From assembly GCF_031877795.1 (NCBI RefSeq), contig NC_133942.1, positions 4,836,001 through 4,900,000 of the forward strand: DNA of 64,000 bases, read 5' to 3'. This document shows, one piece after another, positions 37,901-50,787 of this stretch (the first letter of the stretch is position 1; the number at the start of each line of letters is the position of its first letter). The position numbers and the translations under genes are program-made. The DNA is from Strix aluco (lineage: Eukaryota > Chordata > Aves > Strigiformes > Strigidae). The notes below the pieces were generated by a model. It searched no databases. It was given only the letters and a program-made list of their open reading frames with translations, and was not told where the DNA came from.

Positions 37901-40900
37901 GTTTCTATTGCTTGCTTTTGTTTCTGTAACAGAAATCTGGGAGGAAGGAGGGAAATGATAATTCTGCAACCAATGTAATGACTAATTCTTTCAATATATT
38001 TGTAATTAGTATTGAAGTACTGTGTGCATTTTTGATGGTCTAAGATGTTTGAGTTTGTGGCCTTTTTTCCTCGAGAGCAGTAAATTTTCCTTCTTGATTT
38101 TATTGTTTTTATTAATTTTGGGGGACCTATTTGAAATAATCTCTCAAATTTGCCTAAAATTTGCAAATACAGATTTGGGAGTTTCTGCAAGCAGGGTCAG
38201 TGTGTGCCCGTGTGTGTGTGTATATATATATATGCACACATGCAAAATGAGCCTTGTTTTCTTAAAACCAGCTAGAAGTGATGATATGAGTATGGCTGAT
38301 GTTTGATGGACAGAAGGATTTTTGACTTTCTTGCTATTTTTGTCTCTGACATAATAGTTTTCACTGCTTGGCTAAATTACAGTTTGAGCATGGCTTTTTG
38401 TGTTCTTTTTTAGCTTTGGCCTCTCAGTGGGTTTAGATGTTTCAGCAGCTTGTAGAATCAGTTAGCAAAACTGAAGTCTCTTTTTCTATGCGGTTTCATA
38501 GTAGCTGACCATGCTTGCTTGAACTGAACTAACTGGGGTGTGATTAAACTGATTTGCTTCTGAAGAGAACAGAAATCTACATCACTAATGAACTCTAGAA
38601 AGTAATTTAACTTGTTTCTTTTCCTTCCTTCTGCACATCTTCCCGTGTAAACTGGAAAATTTGCAGGACTTGCAGTAAAGTATGTTTCGGCACCAAATTC
38701 AGTGATATCCAGACTTTTGAGAACTTCTGTCACAGTGCAGTGTAAGTAGTACTTAAGCATGAATGTGCAGGGTTCATCTTGTCCTTCCCTGCCCTGCTCC
38801 TGGGTTTAGAAAGTAATTTGATAAGGGAAAAGAACTTTGAAAGCGATTTTATTCCAGAATTAATAATGTAAGAAGTGGTGCTAGAATTTGATCCAATATT
38901 TATAGATTTCTGCTGTACAAGAGTTAGAACAGCCTCATGAGGTCAGTTTAAAATTCACATTTTTAATTATCTCTTAAAGCTGAAAGAATTGTGGAGTCCT
39001 CAAGAAGAGTTTTGAAAATATTTCAATTAGGAAGAGTTCTGCAATGCTCCAGTTGTTCTACTTTCTGTTACTGCTGAAAATACTTGTTGTCTTCAGAGTT
39101 TTGCTATTATTCCTGCAACATAATCCTCAGAGAAGGCAACTGTGGTGTTCCAGAACAGGTGAGACTTTTAGCTGTGAACTCTTGTACTTATCAAAACCCT
39201 TCTGCCCTTTCTTTTAATTCATATCATGTATTGATGTCTCTTGCTTAGCTGCCTTCTTGAGGGCAACTATGGGTTTTATCCAGCTGCTGTGTTAGCTTCA
39301 TTGATTACAAATGCTGGGCACTCCTGTCACTGCTGATGTGTTGATACCACCATAGCGAGAAAGTTCTAATGTATCTTAACTATAATTGTTTCTTGAAATA
39401 TTTTACTTGTGTGTTTTATAGGAGCTGATAAGTGCTTGTTAAGTCTCTTGAGGAGAACTTGTGTAAAAAGCCTGCAAATGAACGATCAGTCTGTTTTCAG
39501 CTGAAGTGTGGATTCCTCTTGGTATGGATCTGTTTTTTAGTCAAGGATTGGCTATTGTGAGAATCCTCACCCAATCCCCAAACTGGTGCTTGGGAGATAA
39601 CAATGTTCTCACAATTGTAATGTGCTAAGCATTTTCCACTTCACTCCCTGAAACACTGGATTTTAAGGAAAAAACTATATGTTTGTAATAACTTTATAAG
39701 CAAAAGCGTAGTCCACCCACATTCTGTGCAGGGTTGAAATTTCTTGTATTAATGAATGTAGGTCTGTGAAACCTGCTCAAAGAGGAGGGGTGCTGGGGCA
39801 GAAGGCAATAGAGGGTCTGCTGTTGGGACTTCAACTCTCCTAAACTCATCTGACAGCCATAAGCAGGCGTGGGGGGCATGGGAGAGTACTACACCTTAAT
39901 CCACGGTTTCCTTTGGATTACCCAGTATCTGGGGAGTTGCCATCTGTTTGAATCAAACTTGCAGTGTGTTGAGCCTGGGGTTGTAGAATTCAAGAGCTGG
40001 TATCCATATCTACAGATTTGGAAAGGAAAAGAAAATTCCATGTCCGGAAGAACCTGTTAAGTCAGTAAGTTGAGGGAGACTAGCTTGTGCTAGCCAAGAT
40101 GATCACTCAAACACTTGAGAAATTGCTGAATCACAGCAAAGACTCCTAGGACATACTGACCTTGATGTCATCCATGCTTCATGAAAACACTTTTTCTCTT
40201 GATCCCAGCAGTGCAAACTGTTGGTCCATGCTGGTTCTGGTGTCCTTACATGACTTGCATCTTGGCTGTATTACAGACACAAGATATATTGGGTACTGTA
40301 ACAACAGTGCTAATGCTAGTCAAGGTCTAAGGAAATGGGCAGCAAACTTTTTAAGGACTATTTTTGGTAATTGTAAAGTAGAGAATGCCTGAACATAAGT
40401 AGACTTCCCTATCCACTAATGAAAGGATTGGGGTTTAATTTGATTTAGCGTGCTTTCTGGTTATGGTGAATTACTTTGATGTGGCCCTTGTGGTTATGTA
40501 TTGAATTTTTTTGCAGCATACTGGCTCCTCTAGCTTAACACCTGCACGGACCAATGTTGTAGCAGATTTTGTTGGTAAAACCTCTGTATGTGTAAGCAAA
40601 TGGACAAGAAAAAGGATTTTGATTTATTAAACTGCATGTTAGTCTAGTAAATATTGACTAAATGTAGTTTGGAGCAGGGATAAGTCTTTTGAATGAAAAG
40701 ACAAATTTCAGCCTAAAGGGAAACTTTAAATGTAGGATCTATGTGTGTTTAAACAAAGTCTCCAGTGGTAAATGGATAGGACTAGCTGCTATGCAAGATT
40801 TATTATAAATTACCGCTGTGCTTAAGGCTTGCCACGCATTGAGTTCCCAACAGTGCCAGCATCGGTGATTTTTATGGAAGATTTTCCACAAGGATGAGGT

Positions 40901-43900
40901 AAACTTTGGTAGGTTTCCAAAATTTTTACCCAGAATAGCTTCTAATTTCTACCTGTTTCTGTGTAAGAGCTTAGCCTGCTGTTTTTCTCCAAGCTCTATG
41001 CTGTTTCTCTGGAAGCCCCTCTTAATGCTTGTTATCATTTGTGTTTCAAAGTATTAGGGATTCTCATTAGGACCTCATGCTTTTTTTATCTCCGTGTCAG
41101 AAAGGTCCAAGAGAGTGCCTCCTCAGACAGTAGTATTTCATCACATGCGTGTGTTGGGATCGGCAGGAAACCCTTTCCTTTTTAACTGTGTGTTTTGTGA
41201 AACCTCGAGCAACAGCGGTGGCTTCCTCTGAGCTGTACCAAAGGCAGATGCATTCAGTTACTCTGAACTGTTTATTTACAGCATAATTCACTGACTAAAA
41301 TGTCTGTAAGTGATGCAGCTTTTTTAAAGAATCTGTCCTGTGATTGTCTTTGAAATATTGGCTTTCCTTCAGGTCATATACAAATAGTACTTATTCATAG
41401 GTACTGTTTTTAACCACCCTTATTTTGAATGGAAGTGTAGACAGTTACTTGAGTGAAGAACATGATTTATTTGCCTTTAACTGTCTTTAACAATTCACCA
41501 CCCTCCTTGCTGTCTGAGTTCAGTTCACCTGAGAATAATTGAGCAAATTGGTTCATCCTTTATTATTGCCAGGTGCACGATGTACAGAGAGGTCCAAGCT
41601 TGCACCTTGCTCTTGTAGATGTTGCTAAGGGGAAGAAGACCTTAGCTTAGAGTGGTGATGGAGCAGTCGCTGAGTGAAGGAATGGTTAACACGTTTAGGA
41701 CAGCTAGAGTGAAGTCATCTGTCACTTCACAGCTTTAGGGATTGTAATATAAATGTGTTTAAACTGGTGTTTATTTAAATATGTGAGTTGAGTAATAAAG
41801 TTACTACTTTTGTTGCTCAGCCACAAGTACCAGAACCCTATCATTACCTAAATTTGTTCCACTCTTCACAAAAAGGCCGCCTTTGTCTAGGAAAATAAAA
41901 ACAAACACTCTGAACACCTGTTTTGAAGAAGACAAAAAACTGGACTTTTATGTATTAATGGTTGCATGATTCATGGCTGACATGCAGCATGTCTTATATT
42001 CCTTGAAGCTACAAGCAGCTTTTCAAAAATCAGTGTGGACATAGACCAAATGCAGCTGCTTACCATAATGCAAAAATGGAGGTCTGTGTCAGTTGAAGAA
42101 CTTCCTGACAAAACGAAGTGTTGGATTTGAAAATTCACAAAAAGTATGCAGATTGAGTGCTTTTCTTGAGTTTCAGGATAGAAATCTGTAGTGTTCAAAT
42201 TCTGATAGCCATTGACCTCAGAAGAAATCAGGTCACGTCCTTCAGTAACAGTGGCCTTGTTAAGATTGCATCATGAACAAAACAGCTGAAATCCAGGATT
42301 ATCTACGGGAGGTTTTTATTTAAGAAAAATGTTCTTACAAAGAAATTAATTTAGGCTACCCCTGATTAGGTTTCTGTATTTTATTTCATTGTTTGATACT
42401 TAAAATTGTTAAAACATTTTTCTTAATGATCTGATAATTTGCGAACTTTTTCACTCAAGCCATTTACAGATTTAATAACTTCAGTACGTTAGTTTTGCAG
42501 TTAAAGCAGTATGAAAATACAGAGAGGACAGTGTGAGTATAAAAATGCTGTCTGTGGCTCGCCATGTCTATCTCGAACGAGTCACAATTCAAACTTTAAT
42601 GCAAGTTTTGTAATTCATAACTGTTTTAGTGGAATAGATAATCTATCCATGGAGGATGACTGCTAAAGCTTATATACAGAGGGTCTGTTACTGCTTCATC
42701 TGGTGTTTTTGAGGGTGACGGATCACAGTGTCTGAGCTGATGGAACAGCATTGTTGCTCTCTTTGTTATTTTTATTTGTTGCATTAGGATTCTGAAATCC
42801 CCAAGACTTGACAAAGATGTTGGATAAATTTTTGAGGCCAGTTTAAAGATGATAATATTTGTTATGACTTTAGTTTATTGAATTGTTACAATAAAAATGT
42901 TTTTGTAAAGTATTTCTTTAAATCAAAGGAGGAAAAAAAAAAAACCCCTCATGTTCCAGAACTCTTACATTAAGGTCATAAATAATCTTGTCCTTTTTTA
43001 AGTCTTGTGTATGCACATTCAGCATGGGTAAAAAAAGCTGGTGTCATAGCGGAAGGGATTTTGGTTAATCTAGCTTGTTGCTATGCTTTTGCACTACAGA
43101 GCTGTATTAATTATTGACAAGACTAGCCTAATCCAAAGTCACTGCAGTCTGAGGCATTAATTTACCTCATAGCCTGGTGTGAATAGAAAAAAAAAAAAAA
43201 AGGATTCCTTCTATATATGTGAACCATATTTTTGAAGCCAGAAACATTGCTTGATGTAGTGTTTTGTGTAAAATAGATGAGGGTGGTAGGCTAAGCATAT
43301 GATGAAGTGTTGTGTTCACAGCGAAGTTCGGCTATAAATGTAGGTTTTCTTTTAAATGAAAACTCTCATTCTGGAAACAGTGGTAAAGCTCTGCATATAG
43401 AACTGACTTTCATAGTTTCTGATGTTTAGGTAGGAGATGAAATTTGTGTTTCTGTGGCTCCATTTGTTCATATGTTCTCAGTGTCTTGCCTCTGGCAGAG
43501 AACTACTTTGTGATTACTGAAGAGCCATCTTTATGGCCGACAGCCATTTTGCTTAAGACATGGTGAAGAAGTTTAGAGAATCTACTGCAGAGTAGATTTG
43601 AAATTAAATTATGTAGTGGTTATTCGTAAATTGTTCTAGCAGCACCCAAATTTTGAGTGTTCAGCAGTCATAGTTAAGATAGTTTGGTATTTTGAGTCTT
43701 TGGTTTCAAGAAAAATGGTTAATTATGTTCCGAAGGTTGCATTGCCTTTCTTTTTTTTCTGTTGAGCTTCTGCTATGTTCCAGAGTCTCAGTAGCTCTAA
43801 AACATTTAACTTGCATCACTGAGTCAGTTACCCTCTCACTGACTTTTAAATTTACTTCATCCTTCTAGGTTCATTGCTAATGTGGCCCTTCATTTTAAAT

Positions 43901-46894
43901 AGAGTTGCTACCAGTACAGGATACAAAATAAACTGGTCAGTCATTTCAGTCGTAAGAGTTGCTACAGAACTTGCACCTATTGTTTTTGACCAACAGCAGG
44001 GCGTTTCTTGTTACATATGAATTTCACAGAGCTCCCTTGTTTCATTTAAAATCTTTCTTAGCATCTGATCCACTTCTGGAAATTTTTTTTTTTTAATTAT
44101 AGAGGCTGTCATGAAAAGCATACTCCATATTCTTTATTAGAGCTTTTTAAAGGATTTGAATAAATTAGGGTAAACTGATTTTTGGTCTTAGCAATCTTTC
44201 CATTATTTAAGTTCTTTGTAAAGTTAAACGCATAATGTAAAAGTGGTAGGTGCCTTAAGGAAAAGACTGGGTTATTGTTTGCAGATCACTGAATAGGTTC
44301 TTACATCCTCAAACTCAAAAGGGTGAAGAACTTGGTAGGAGGTGTGGTGCTGAGGAGATGCTGCTGGTTCCACAGGGAATACTGTGGGGAGAAGTTGCTT
44401 AGGGATGAAGATGTGATGGAAGAAAAATACTGATGATGAGTTTCTACCAGGAGGTATAAAGAGGAGATGAATGGATGCTGGGAACTGCTGCTGCCTCTCT
44501 TCATATTGTGATTATGTGCTACTCCGTGATCCTGCTGAAGATTTGGTGATGCATTTCTTAACCCATGAGCTCTTAATACTCAGTCTTCATCCCTGGTTAC
44601 CTTTTTTTCTCTTGTTCCATCCCGTTTCCTAGCTCTGTCCTAGCTACTTTCCTCTGACCACATTTTCTCATCTTCACCCAGCACCTTTCTGGACTTCCAG
44701 ACCCCAAGATGCATTTCACAGCAGCATGTTCCGCCTGTTTTCAGAAGCTCCCAAATCTGGGTTATGATGATACACGTCTTGCAGGAGTGTGCTTAAAGCA
44801 GAGCTTGAAAGCCACTCAAAATTGTAATGCCATCCTGTAATACCCGTTATGCATAAAAGATCCCATTTCTACTTATCGGTGGTTTGAAAGGTACCAACTT
44901 TCTTGGGGTAAGCTCATTGATCTTCCTCTCGTAGCTCCATTGTGTAACTCTCATGTTCGAAACCACCCGTGACACCTACACACCTGAAGTATCATTCTGC
45001 AGAGGTAGTAACGTTATCCTACAGTTTCTTTGCCCATCTTTAACTTCTTGGTGTCCTGGGGGACTTCATAAATATCACTTCCTCCAGCAAAGCTGCTGAC
45101 ATGAAGCAAAAGCTATCAATAAATTATTCATATGCTGTTCATTTTCTATGTTTAGGAATTAATGCAGCTTCACTTAAAAATTCTCTTCCATGGCTGAAAT
45201 TGAGTAAAATTGCTGCATACTAAGTTACATTCTAATTCTCAATAAATTATTTTGCATTTTAGAACCAGTGGTTTCAAAAACAATTGAAAATTGCTTAAAA
45301 ACTCCCACTGTAATGTTAAATAGTGTGGGTAGGCCCTATTTAAAAGAATTCATGGTGTGTACTTTGTTAATGCAGGCTGCTTTTTAGACAGTCACTTTTA
45401 TAAATTGTAGTTTTATGCTGTCTATAAGATATAATTTGTGATACTTTAATATGCTTATGAGCAGTATCTTCAAACTAAGTAATTTCGAAGTTACAAGATC
45501 TTGGTTTCATTAAAGAACAAAACAAACTCCACAAGTCAAATACCTAACCCTCTCTAAATCCCCCAAGCCTGTGGTGTTGATTGCTTCTATCACATTTATG
45601 TCATGTTATTTTTCAAGAACGTGTTTTCTTTGTAATTTGAAGAAAGTGTGAAATTATGTTATGTTCTTTCTCTCATTTTAGCAATTATCAGAGAAGCAAA
45701 GGTGCATATATATGTATATAAGTAGGTTAATTCTGTAATGCTGTTACTCTTCACCTTGTCTGTCTTGGTCTTTGTGTGTTTGTTTTTTGATTGGTGAGTT
45801 GTTTTGTTTGGTTTTTGTTTTTTTTTTTTTTTAATTCTTGGACCATGCTTCTGGACTTGTTATGGGAAATAAGCACTTTTCTTTAGGTCACAGATTTAGT
45901 TCATGAAAATGTCCAAATTTATTGCACAGACACTTTGTCAGGCACTAAAACACCAAGAAGAACACACTGTCAGGGTAGATGGGAAATGTATGTCTTTGAG
46001 CAGATAGTAAAGATGTTTAAAAGCATCCACCCTTTTGCAAGGACAGCGAATTAAGAGAAGCAGTATTAGCCTTGCTTATGGGAAGGAATAACGAAGTATG
46101 AGGCTTTCCTGGATAGTTATTAAATAAGCACTTTGCAACATCTCAGTCATCTCAATATCGCTTTTACTTTTTAGTGTTGCTACGACTTGTCGTTGTAGTT
46201 TGCTTTGAATTATATGAAAGAAAATATTTAATTGCTGTGATGGTCCTAAAAGGTAGTTGCTGTGATTTGAAAGCATTTGCCCTGTTAGTTTGTCTTAAGG
46301 TTTTTTGCCTTGGGCATAACATGTAATTCACTGTTGCTTTTTGAAACCTATTTCCTTAGTGACTGAGAAGCAGAAAACATGGTGACAGTGGGTATCAGTG
46401 TTGTGCATAATCTCTTATGTAAAACTTTGTTGTATTTCTTTTACTGTGCAGAATCCAGTGTAAACCAATGTAAGTATTTTGAGATGGGTATTTTTAGCTG
46501 CTGTAAAAATGTGGTAAAGGAAAATACAGTTAAGTGTTTTCTTCTGCTGTGTCCTGCGTAGTGAAACGTGCCAGGTTGTGGATGAGGGTAGTTGCTGTCT
46601 GTGCTGGTGGTGAGGAGCTTCAGAAGGACCTCACAGCATCGAGCAAGCGAGGAAAAGGCGGCAGGTGAACATCAGTGTAGCTTCAGCGTACATAAAGCTT
46701 TGAGGGGAGAAATAATCCGAACTGAACCTACCTGCTGCTGTGCTCAGCGCTGGCAGTTCCAGCTCGTGGAGTCGTGGGTGGCAGTTCTCGGATGGCGTTA
46801 GCCCAGGATGCGGTGGCAGCCAAAGTCCATGGAGTGCAGTACCTCATTCAGCGGGGAGAGGGTATTGAGAACATTGTTTGCTGCTATGTAAAAT
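28956..46894. other. Intron 1 segment, nothing but simple repeats recognised
   Basis: AT-rich intron without recognisable exons. It holds (TG)5(TA)6 at 38211-38233 and A15 at 43187-43201, and T15 at 45818-45832 follows a GTTTT-rich patch. No CR1, LTR or SINE signature was identified in it by eye; diverged copies could have been missed. Confidence 0.5.
38211..38233 (+). repeat. Compound (TG)5(TA)6 microsatellite
   Basis: TGTGTGTGTG is followed directly by TATATATATATAT and then GCACACATGC. It is a typical polymorphic dinucleotide tract. Confidence 0.95.
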
Positions 46895-47360
46895 AGCTGG
46901 TGGTGCGTGCAGTTCTAGTCTCTCTGCATCTCAGCAAAGTAGGGAGCTTTAGAGAAGGTTTAAAGCTATGAGCATTTGGTCTGGGGCAGAGGAGGCTGAG
47001 GCTGGAGAATGAGTCTGAGGTTTGCCCACTGGGGAAGGCAGTGGGTGAGGCAAGTGCACAGTGCTCTTCACCAAACCCTGAAGCACTACAACCATGAGTC
47101 ATTTGGTGAAAGCAATAGCTTAGTTAGATAATAGGAAGAACGACGCTACACAGTGGGGATTGAACTTCTGGAACTTGCTGCCACAGGAGGCTGGAGGCAG
47201 GCAGCAAATTGAGGAAGAAGTTAGGCTTGTTGATGAATGACAGGTCAATAACGGGACAGTAAAAGTCTAAGCAGCCATTTACCCCCTGCAGTTCCTTTGT
47301 AACAGCTGTAGATACTGGAGGAATGTAAGGGGAATGGACTAGAGAGAATGGTCAGGCTTT
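46895..47360 (+). mobile_element. Old CR1-type LINE 3' fragment
   Basis: The segment carries CR1 3'-region landmarks in order: GGTGCGTGCAGTTCTAGTCT, a GAGGCTGAGGCTGGAGAATG segment, AGATAATAGGAAGAACGACG, and TGGAACTTGCTGCCACAGGA. The last equals the conserved 'aactccttgccac(a)gga' box of CR1/L3 elements. It continues into ACTGGAGGAATGTAAGGGGA and GGTCAGGCTTTGG, like the CR1 tail. It is diverged and 5'-truncated, on the same strand as NEO1. Confidence 0.7.
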
Positions 47361-48321
47361 GGTATTTTCATTTAAAAAATAAATAAAATTGCTGCTGTTG
47401 CTATTGCTGAAAACAGAACTGTAGGTCTCACCCAATGTGGTATTATGTATGTTTTCTTAACCAAAGTGGAGACAACTTAGGAAAGGCATCCTACTTAAAC
47501 AAAAATTAAGCTTCCAGCTGGTTGTCATGAATTTCTCTGCTTCCTTTTATGACACTGCTTCTACATCTCTCCATTCATGGAGTTTTGTATTTTGCAAATC
47601 CTGGAGCTGTTGTGACACACTGTGCAGGTTCAGGCTGCAAGGAATGTTTTCTTTCTTATTAGTGCACTGCTGTGCCATATCAGTAAGAAAACAGGAGTGT
47701 CACTCCTTCATTTTCATGACTAGAAATGTGAACTGTTGATACGCTACCAGATTTACAATCTTTTTACATTCAGTAGCTGTTAACAAACAATTACAGGATT
47801 TATATATGACTGCTTCCTAAAAAAATTCAAGTAAGTGTGTCTCTACAATGCAGGGTGTTCTGTGATGGCAGATATATCCTTGAGAATTTTCTAAGTTTGA
47901 TCAGAAGAATCTAAGTGATGGGGAGCCTTCCACACTATTGGTCATCCAGTCAAGTGGTCAGTTGCTTGTCTTAAAAACATGACATCTCTAATTAAAGCTT
48001 GTGGACAGAGGCAACACAAGGAATTGAAATACATTCTAATGTTTTTGTGCATTTTGTGCTTTTGAGTTGCCTTCTTAATTTCCTCAATAAAAATTAGGTC
48101 TTCTGGAGGGACTTTCTATATTTACTTTTGTAGGCTTCTGCTGTAGTTGTCTTCTCAGTTTGTAGGTTTGGCTTATGCTGTGGGTGTTGGATCTGGATAT
48201 ACGTTTCTAATAAGTTCTTACCCGTATCAATGGCAGAATTCATAGTTCATGTTAAATTTATGTGATGTTCTGACTGTAGAGGGAGTTCTGGCATACACTT
48301 TTCCATTTGTACTGGCAGCGC
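47361..48321. other. Intron 1 segment between two CR1 pieces, nothing recognised
   Basis: AT-rich sequence with short chance frames only (for example 47527-47739 plus). No repeat family recognised. Confidence 0.5.
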
Positions 48322-48435
48322 TGGAGTATGTGGCACTTGGGGACGTGGTTTAGCGATGGACTTGGCAGTGTTAGGTTTACAGTTGAACTCGATGATCTTA
48401 AACACCTTTTCCAACTTAAATGATGCTATGATTGC
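48322..48435 (+). mobile_element. CR1 LINE 3' end, 5'-truncated
   Basis: GTGGCACTTGGGGACGTGGT, then TTAGCGATGGACTTGGCAGT, GAACTCGATGATCTTAAACA and CCTTTTCCAACTTAAATGAT match the 3' untranslated region of bird CR1. It terminates in ATGCTATGATTGC, a decayed form of the short tandem repeat CR1 uses instead of poly(A). About 110 bases remain, as is typical for CR1. Confidence 0.85.
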
Positions 48436-50763
48436 TCAGGGTTTGAGTTTTCTTGAGCCCTAGCAGCATAATGCCAGTGTTCTCAACGTTGTAGGAGAGA
48501 CATGGAATATGTTTGCCATGTTTTTCATTAAAAATTTTGAAATGTGTATTTGTTTTAATTGCAGATTTTTTTTGTGCCCTTTGTAAGGTGGCTAAAGTCA
48601 CTGAAGTCTCTCACGGCCAAATGGATGAGAGATAACTCCCATCTGTAAGGAATGAGAAATTGATTAGCAAGAGCTCTAAAATGAGTAAAGTTATCAACTG
48701 AAGTTAGTGGAAACACTGGCATCAGAGTACGTGGTCACCTCTCTTGCCAGCAGATTGCATATTTCCTTAGGCTGAAGTGCCTGTTGTAACATTTTTTTCT
48801 GAGGAGGTGGGAAGGTGTGGCAGTGGTGTCAAATACATATCACAGGAGGTTGGCGTTGGGTAGATCTGAAATGATGCTGTTTCATCTGGACCTTTCAGGC
48901 TTGAAACAGTGCTTAGTTCACTTTAGAAGCATAAGATAAGTTTCAAGTGATTGGTGATAATGATATGGTGGATTTGAAATGGAGCTTCTAAATCTAGACT
49001 AGGATGAAAAGAAACTTGTTTTCTGGAAGTACCTTGTGTTTAGTGTGCTAGGTAGGCAAATGCTTTACAAAGTAACTGAATGATGGGCAGTGCATTACCC
49101 CTTGCACACACTGCAGCTGTAAACCCTCTGAAGCTCAGTGCATTTTATAAGGGAGAAAATGTGAGTCTGAACGTCAGAATTACCCATTGTCTAACCTTAC
49201 TGAAATACCACTGCTTTGATGTTTGTGGGGTCTCCTTTTCAGGAAAACCAAATAATGTACTTGTTTCGAAGTAAGGTGTAAGAATTGCAATTAAGCTTGT
49301 GTTGTGTAAAGTATGGCCCTGTATACCCACATATCATATCTTTGCCAAAGAGCTTATGGTTAACTTTTAAAGAGTTAAATATGGAAAGGATAGGGCACAG
49401 GCAAGGCACTGCAGTTCTATAATAAGAGTTTTAGCGTAGGCTAAACCCCAAAATCTTTTCCTTTTATATTTAGAAAAATGCCCGTGTTTTTGTGGGATGA
49501 CTAAACATCTGGATGTTCTCTCTTTGCTGTTGCAGTTTCATAGATACTGCATTTGTTGCTTTTATTTAAATTTTCCCTAAAGACGCAAATTAAAATGAAG
49601 AAAAACACAAACTTCGAACCATTTCTATGCTGCATATAGCTGTGGAGCACTGCTCTTGAAGAGCTAGTTATGAGGCTTTTGTGAATTCTTTTCTTGCAGG
49701 AACAAAAGAATGGGAAAGTCTGAAATGCATGAGAGAAAGTTGGAGCTGTATGCGACTGCACTGTACTTCTAAGAAAAGAAATAGACTCGTGGTTTGGAAG
49801 TGTACTTCCAATATCAAACGCTTAGATTCTGGTGTGGGACGGTATTTATTCTGGGCTACTTAAAGGACAAAGCAACATACTGAAGTGGTTCAAATGATAG
49901 AAAAGGAGTTATAAGTTCAGTGGAGTTAAGTTCTGCTTTGGTCTGAGGCACTCTAATGCAAGCATATCTTTCAGGTACACATTTAGCTGAGTGTAGAGAA
50001 CGGGTTTTCTCCTGGGGAAGGAAGGCTTGGCTTTGGAAACTGCTGAAAATACATGACTTCCAGCAGTGTCTTTCTAACTGATACTGGATTAACTTTTCAA
50101 CTGCAGCATTGCAAAGCTACTTTTATTTTGCAAAATGCTCAACGTTCAAGAATACTTATTTCCTGAATGTGGAAAACTAATGCTGTTTGTATTAGTGATC
50201 CCATCTTTCCAGATTGCTTGCTTGTTTAGAAACACTTGCATGTTTGGTTCATTTTTATTTTTGTTACAATTGGTTAAATAAGAGCTTCAGCTTTTTCAGT
50301 GGGACTTTTTTAAAGGCAAAGGGGCATCCTGGGGAAATGAGCAGCTCACAGCAGCCTTCAGTTTGCATCCAGGAATTTAAGAGATAGTTTTCCTTTAAGT
50401 GTGTTGTGGCATTGTTAATCCAGAGCTGGTAGTTCTCTTTTGTATACAGTTAAAATGCCATTACTGTTCTGGGGAGGGTGAAAGTAAAGTATCCAGACCA
50501 CTATTACTAAACTTCTACCACCAGAAGGTTACTGCTGATATCTCCTAATCTGTATGTTCTTTCTTTTTTTGAAATTGTACACTTTAACCCCATTTTATAA
50601 AATACTATTTAAGCTATAAAAACCTGTTCAACTTGCTAGATATCATTGTGAATGTTTGTAACTTCAAATGGAAAACTCTAAGCTTTATCTTTTCTTCCAG
50701 AATGTCTTCTTACTGTAGTCAATACCTGTTTATGTTTTAATCTGTCTCTTTCCCAGAATTGCC

Positions 50764-50787
50764 TTTTTTTTTTTTTTTTTTTTTTTT
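50764..50787 (+). repeat. T24 homopolymer
   Basis: A pure T tract with no recognisable SINE or LINE body beside it. Birds lack abundant poly(A)-tailed SINEs, so this may simply be an expanded homopolymer or a remnant retrocopy tail. Confidence 0.95.
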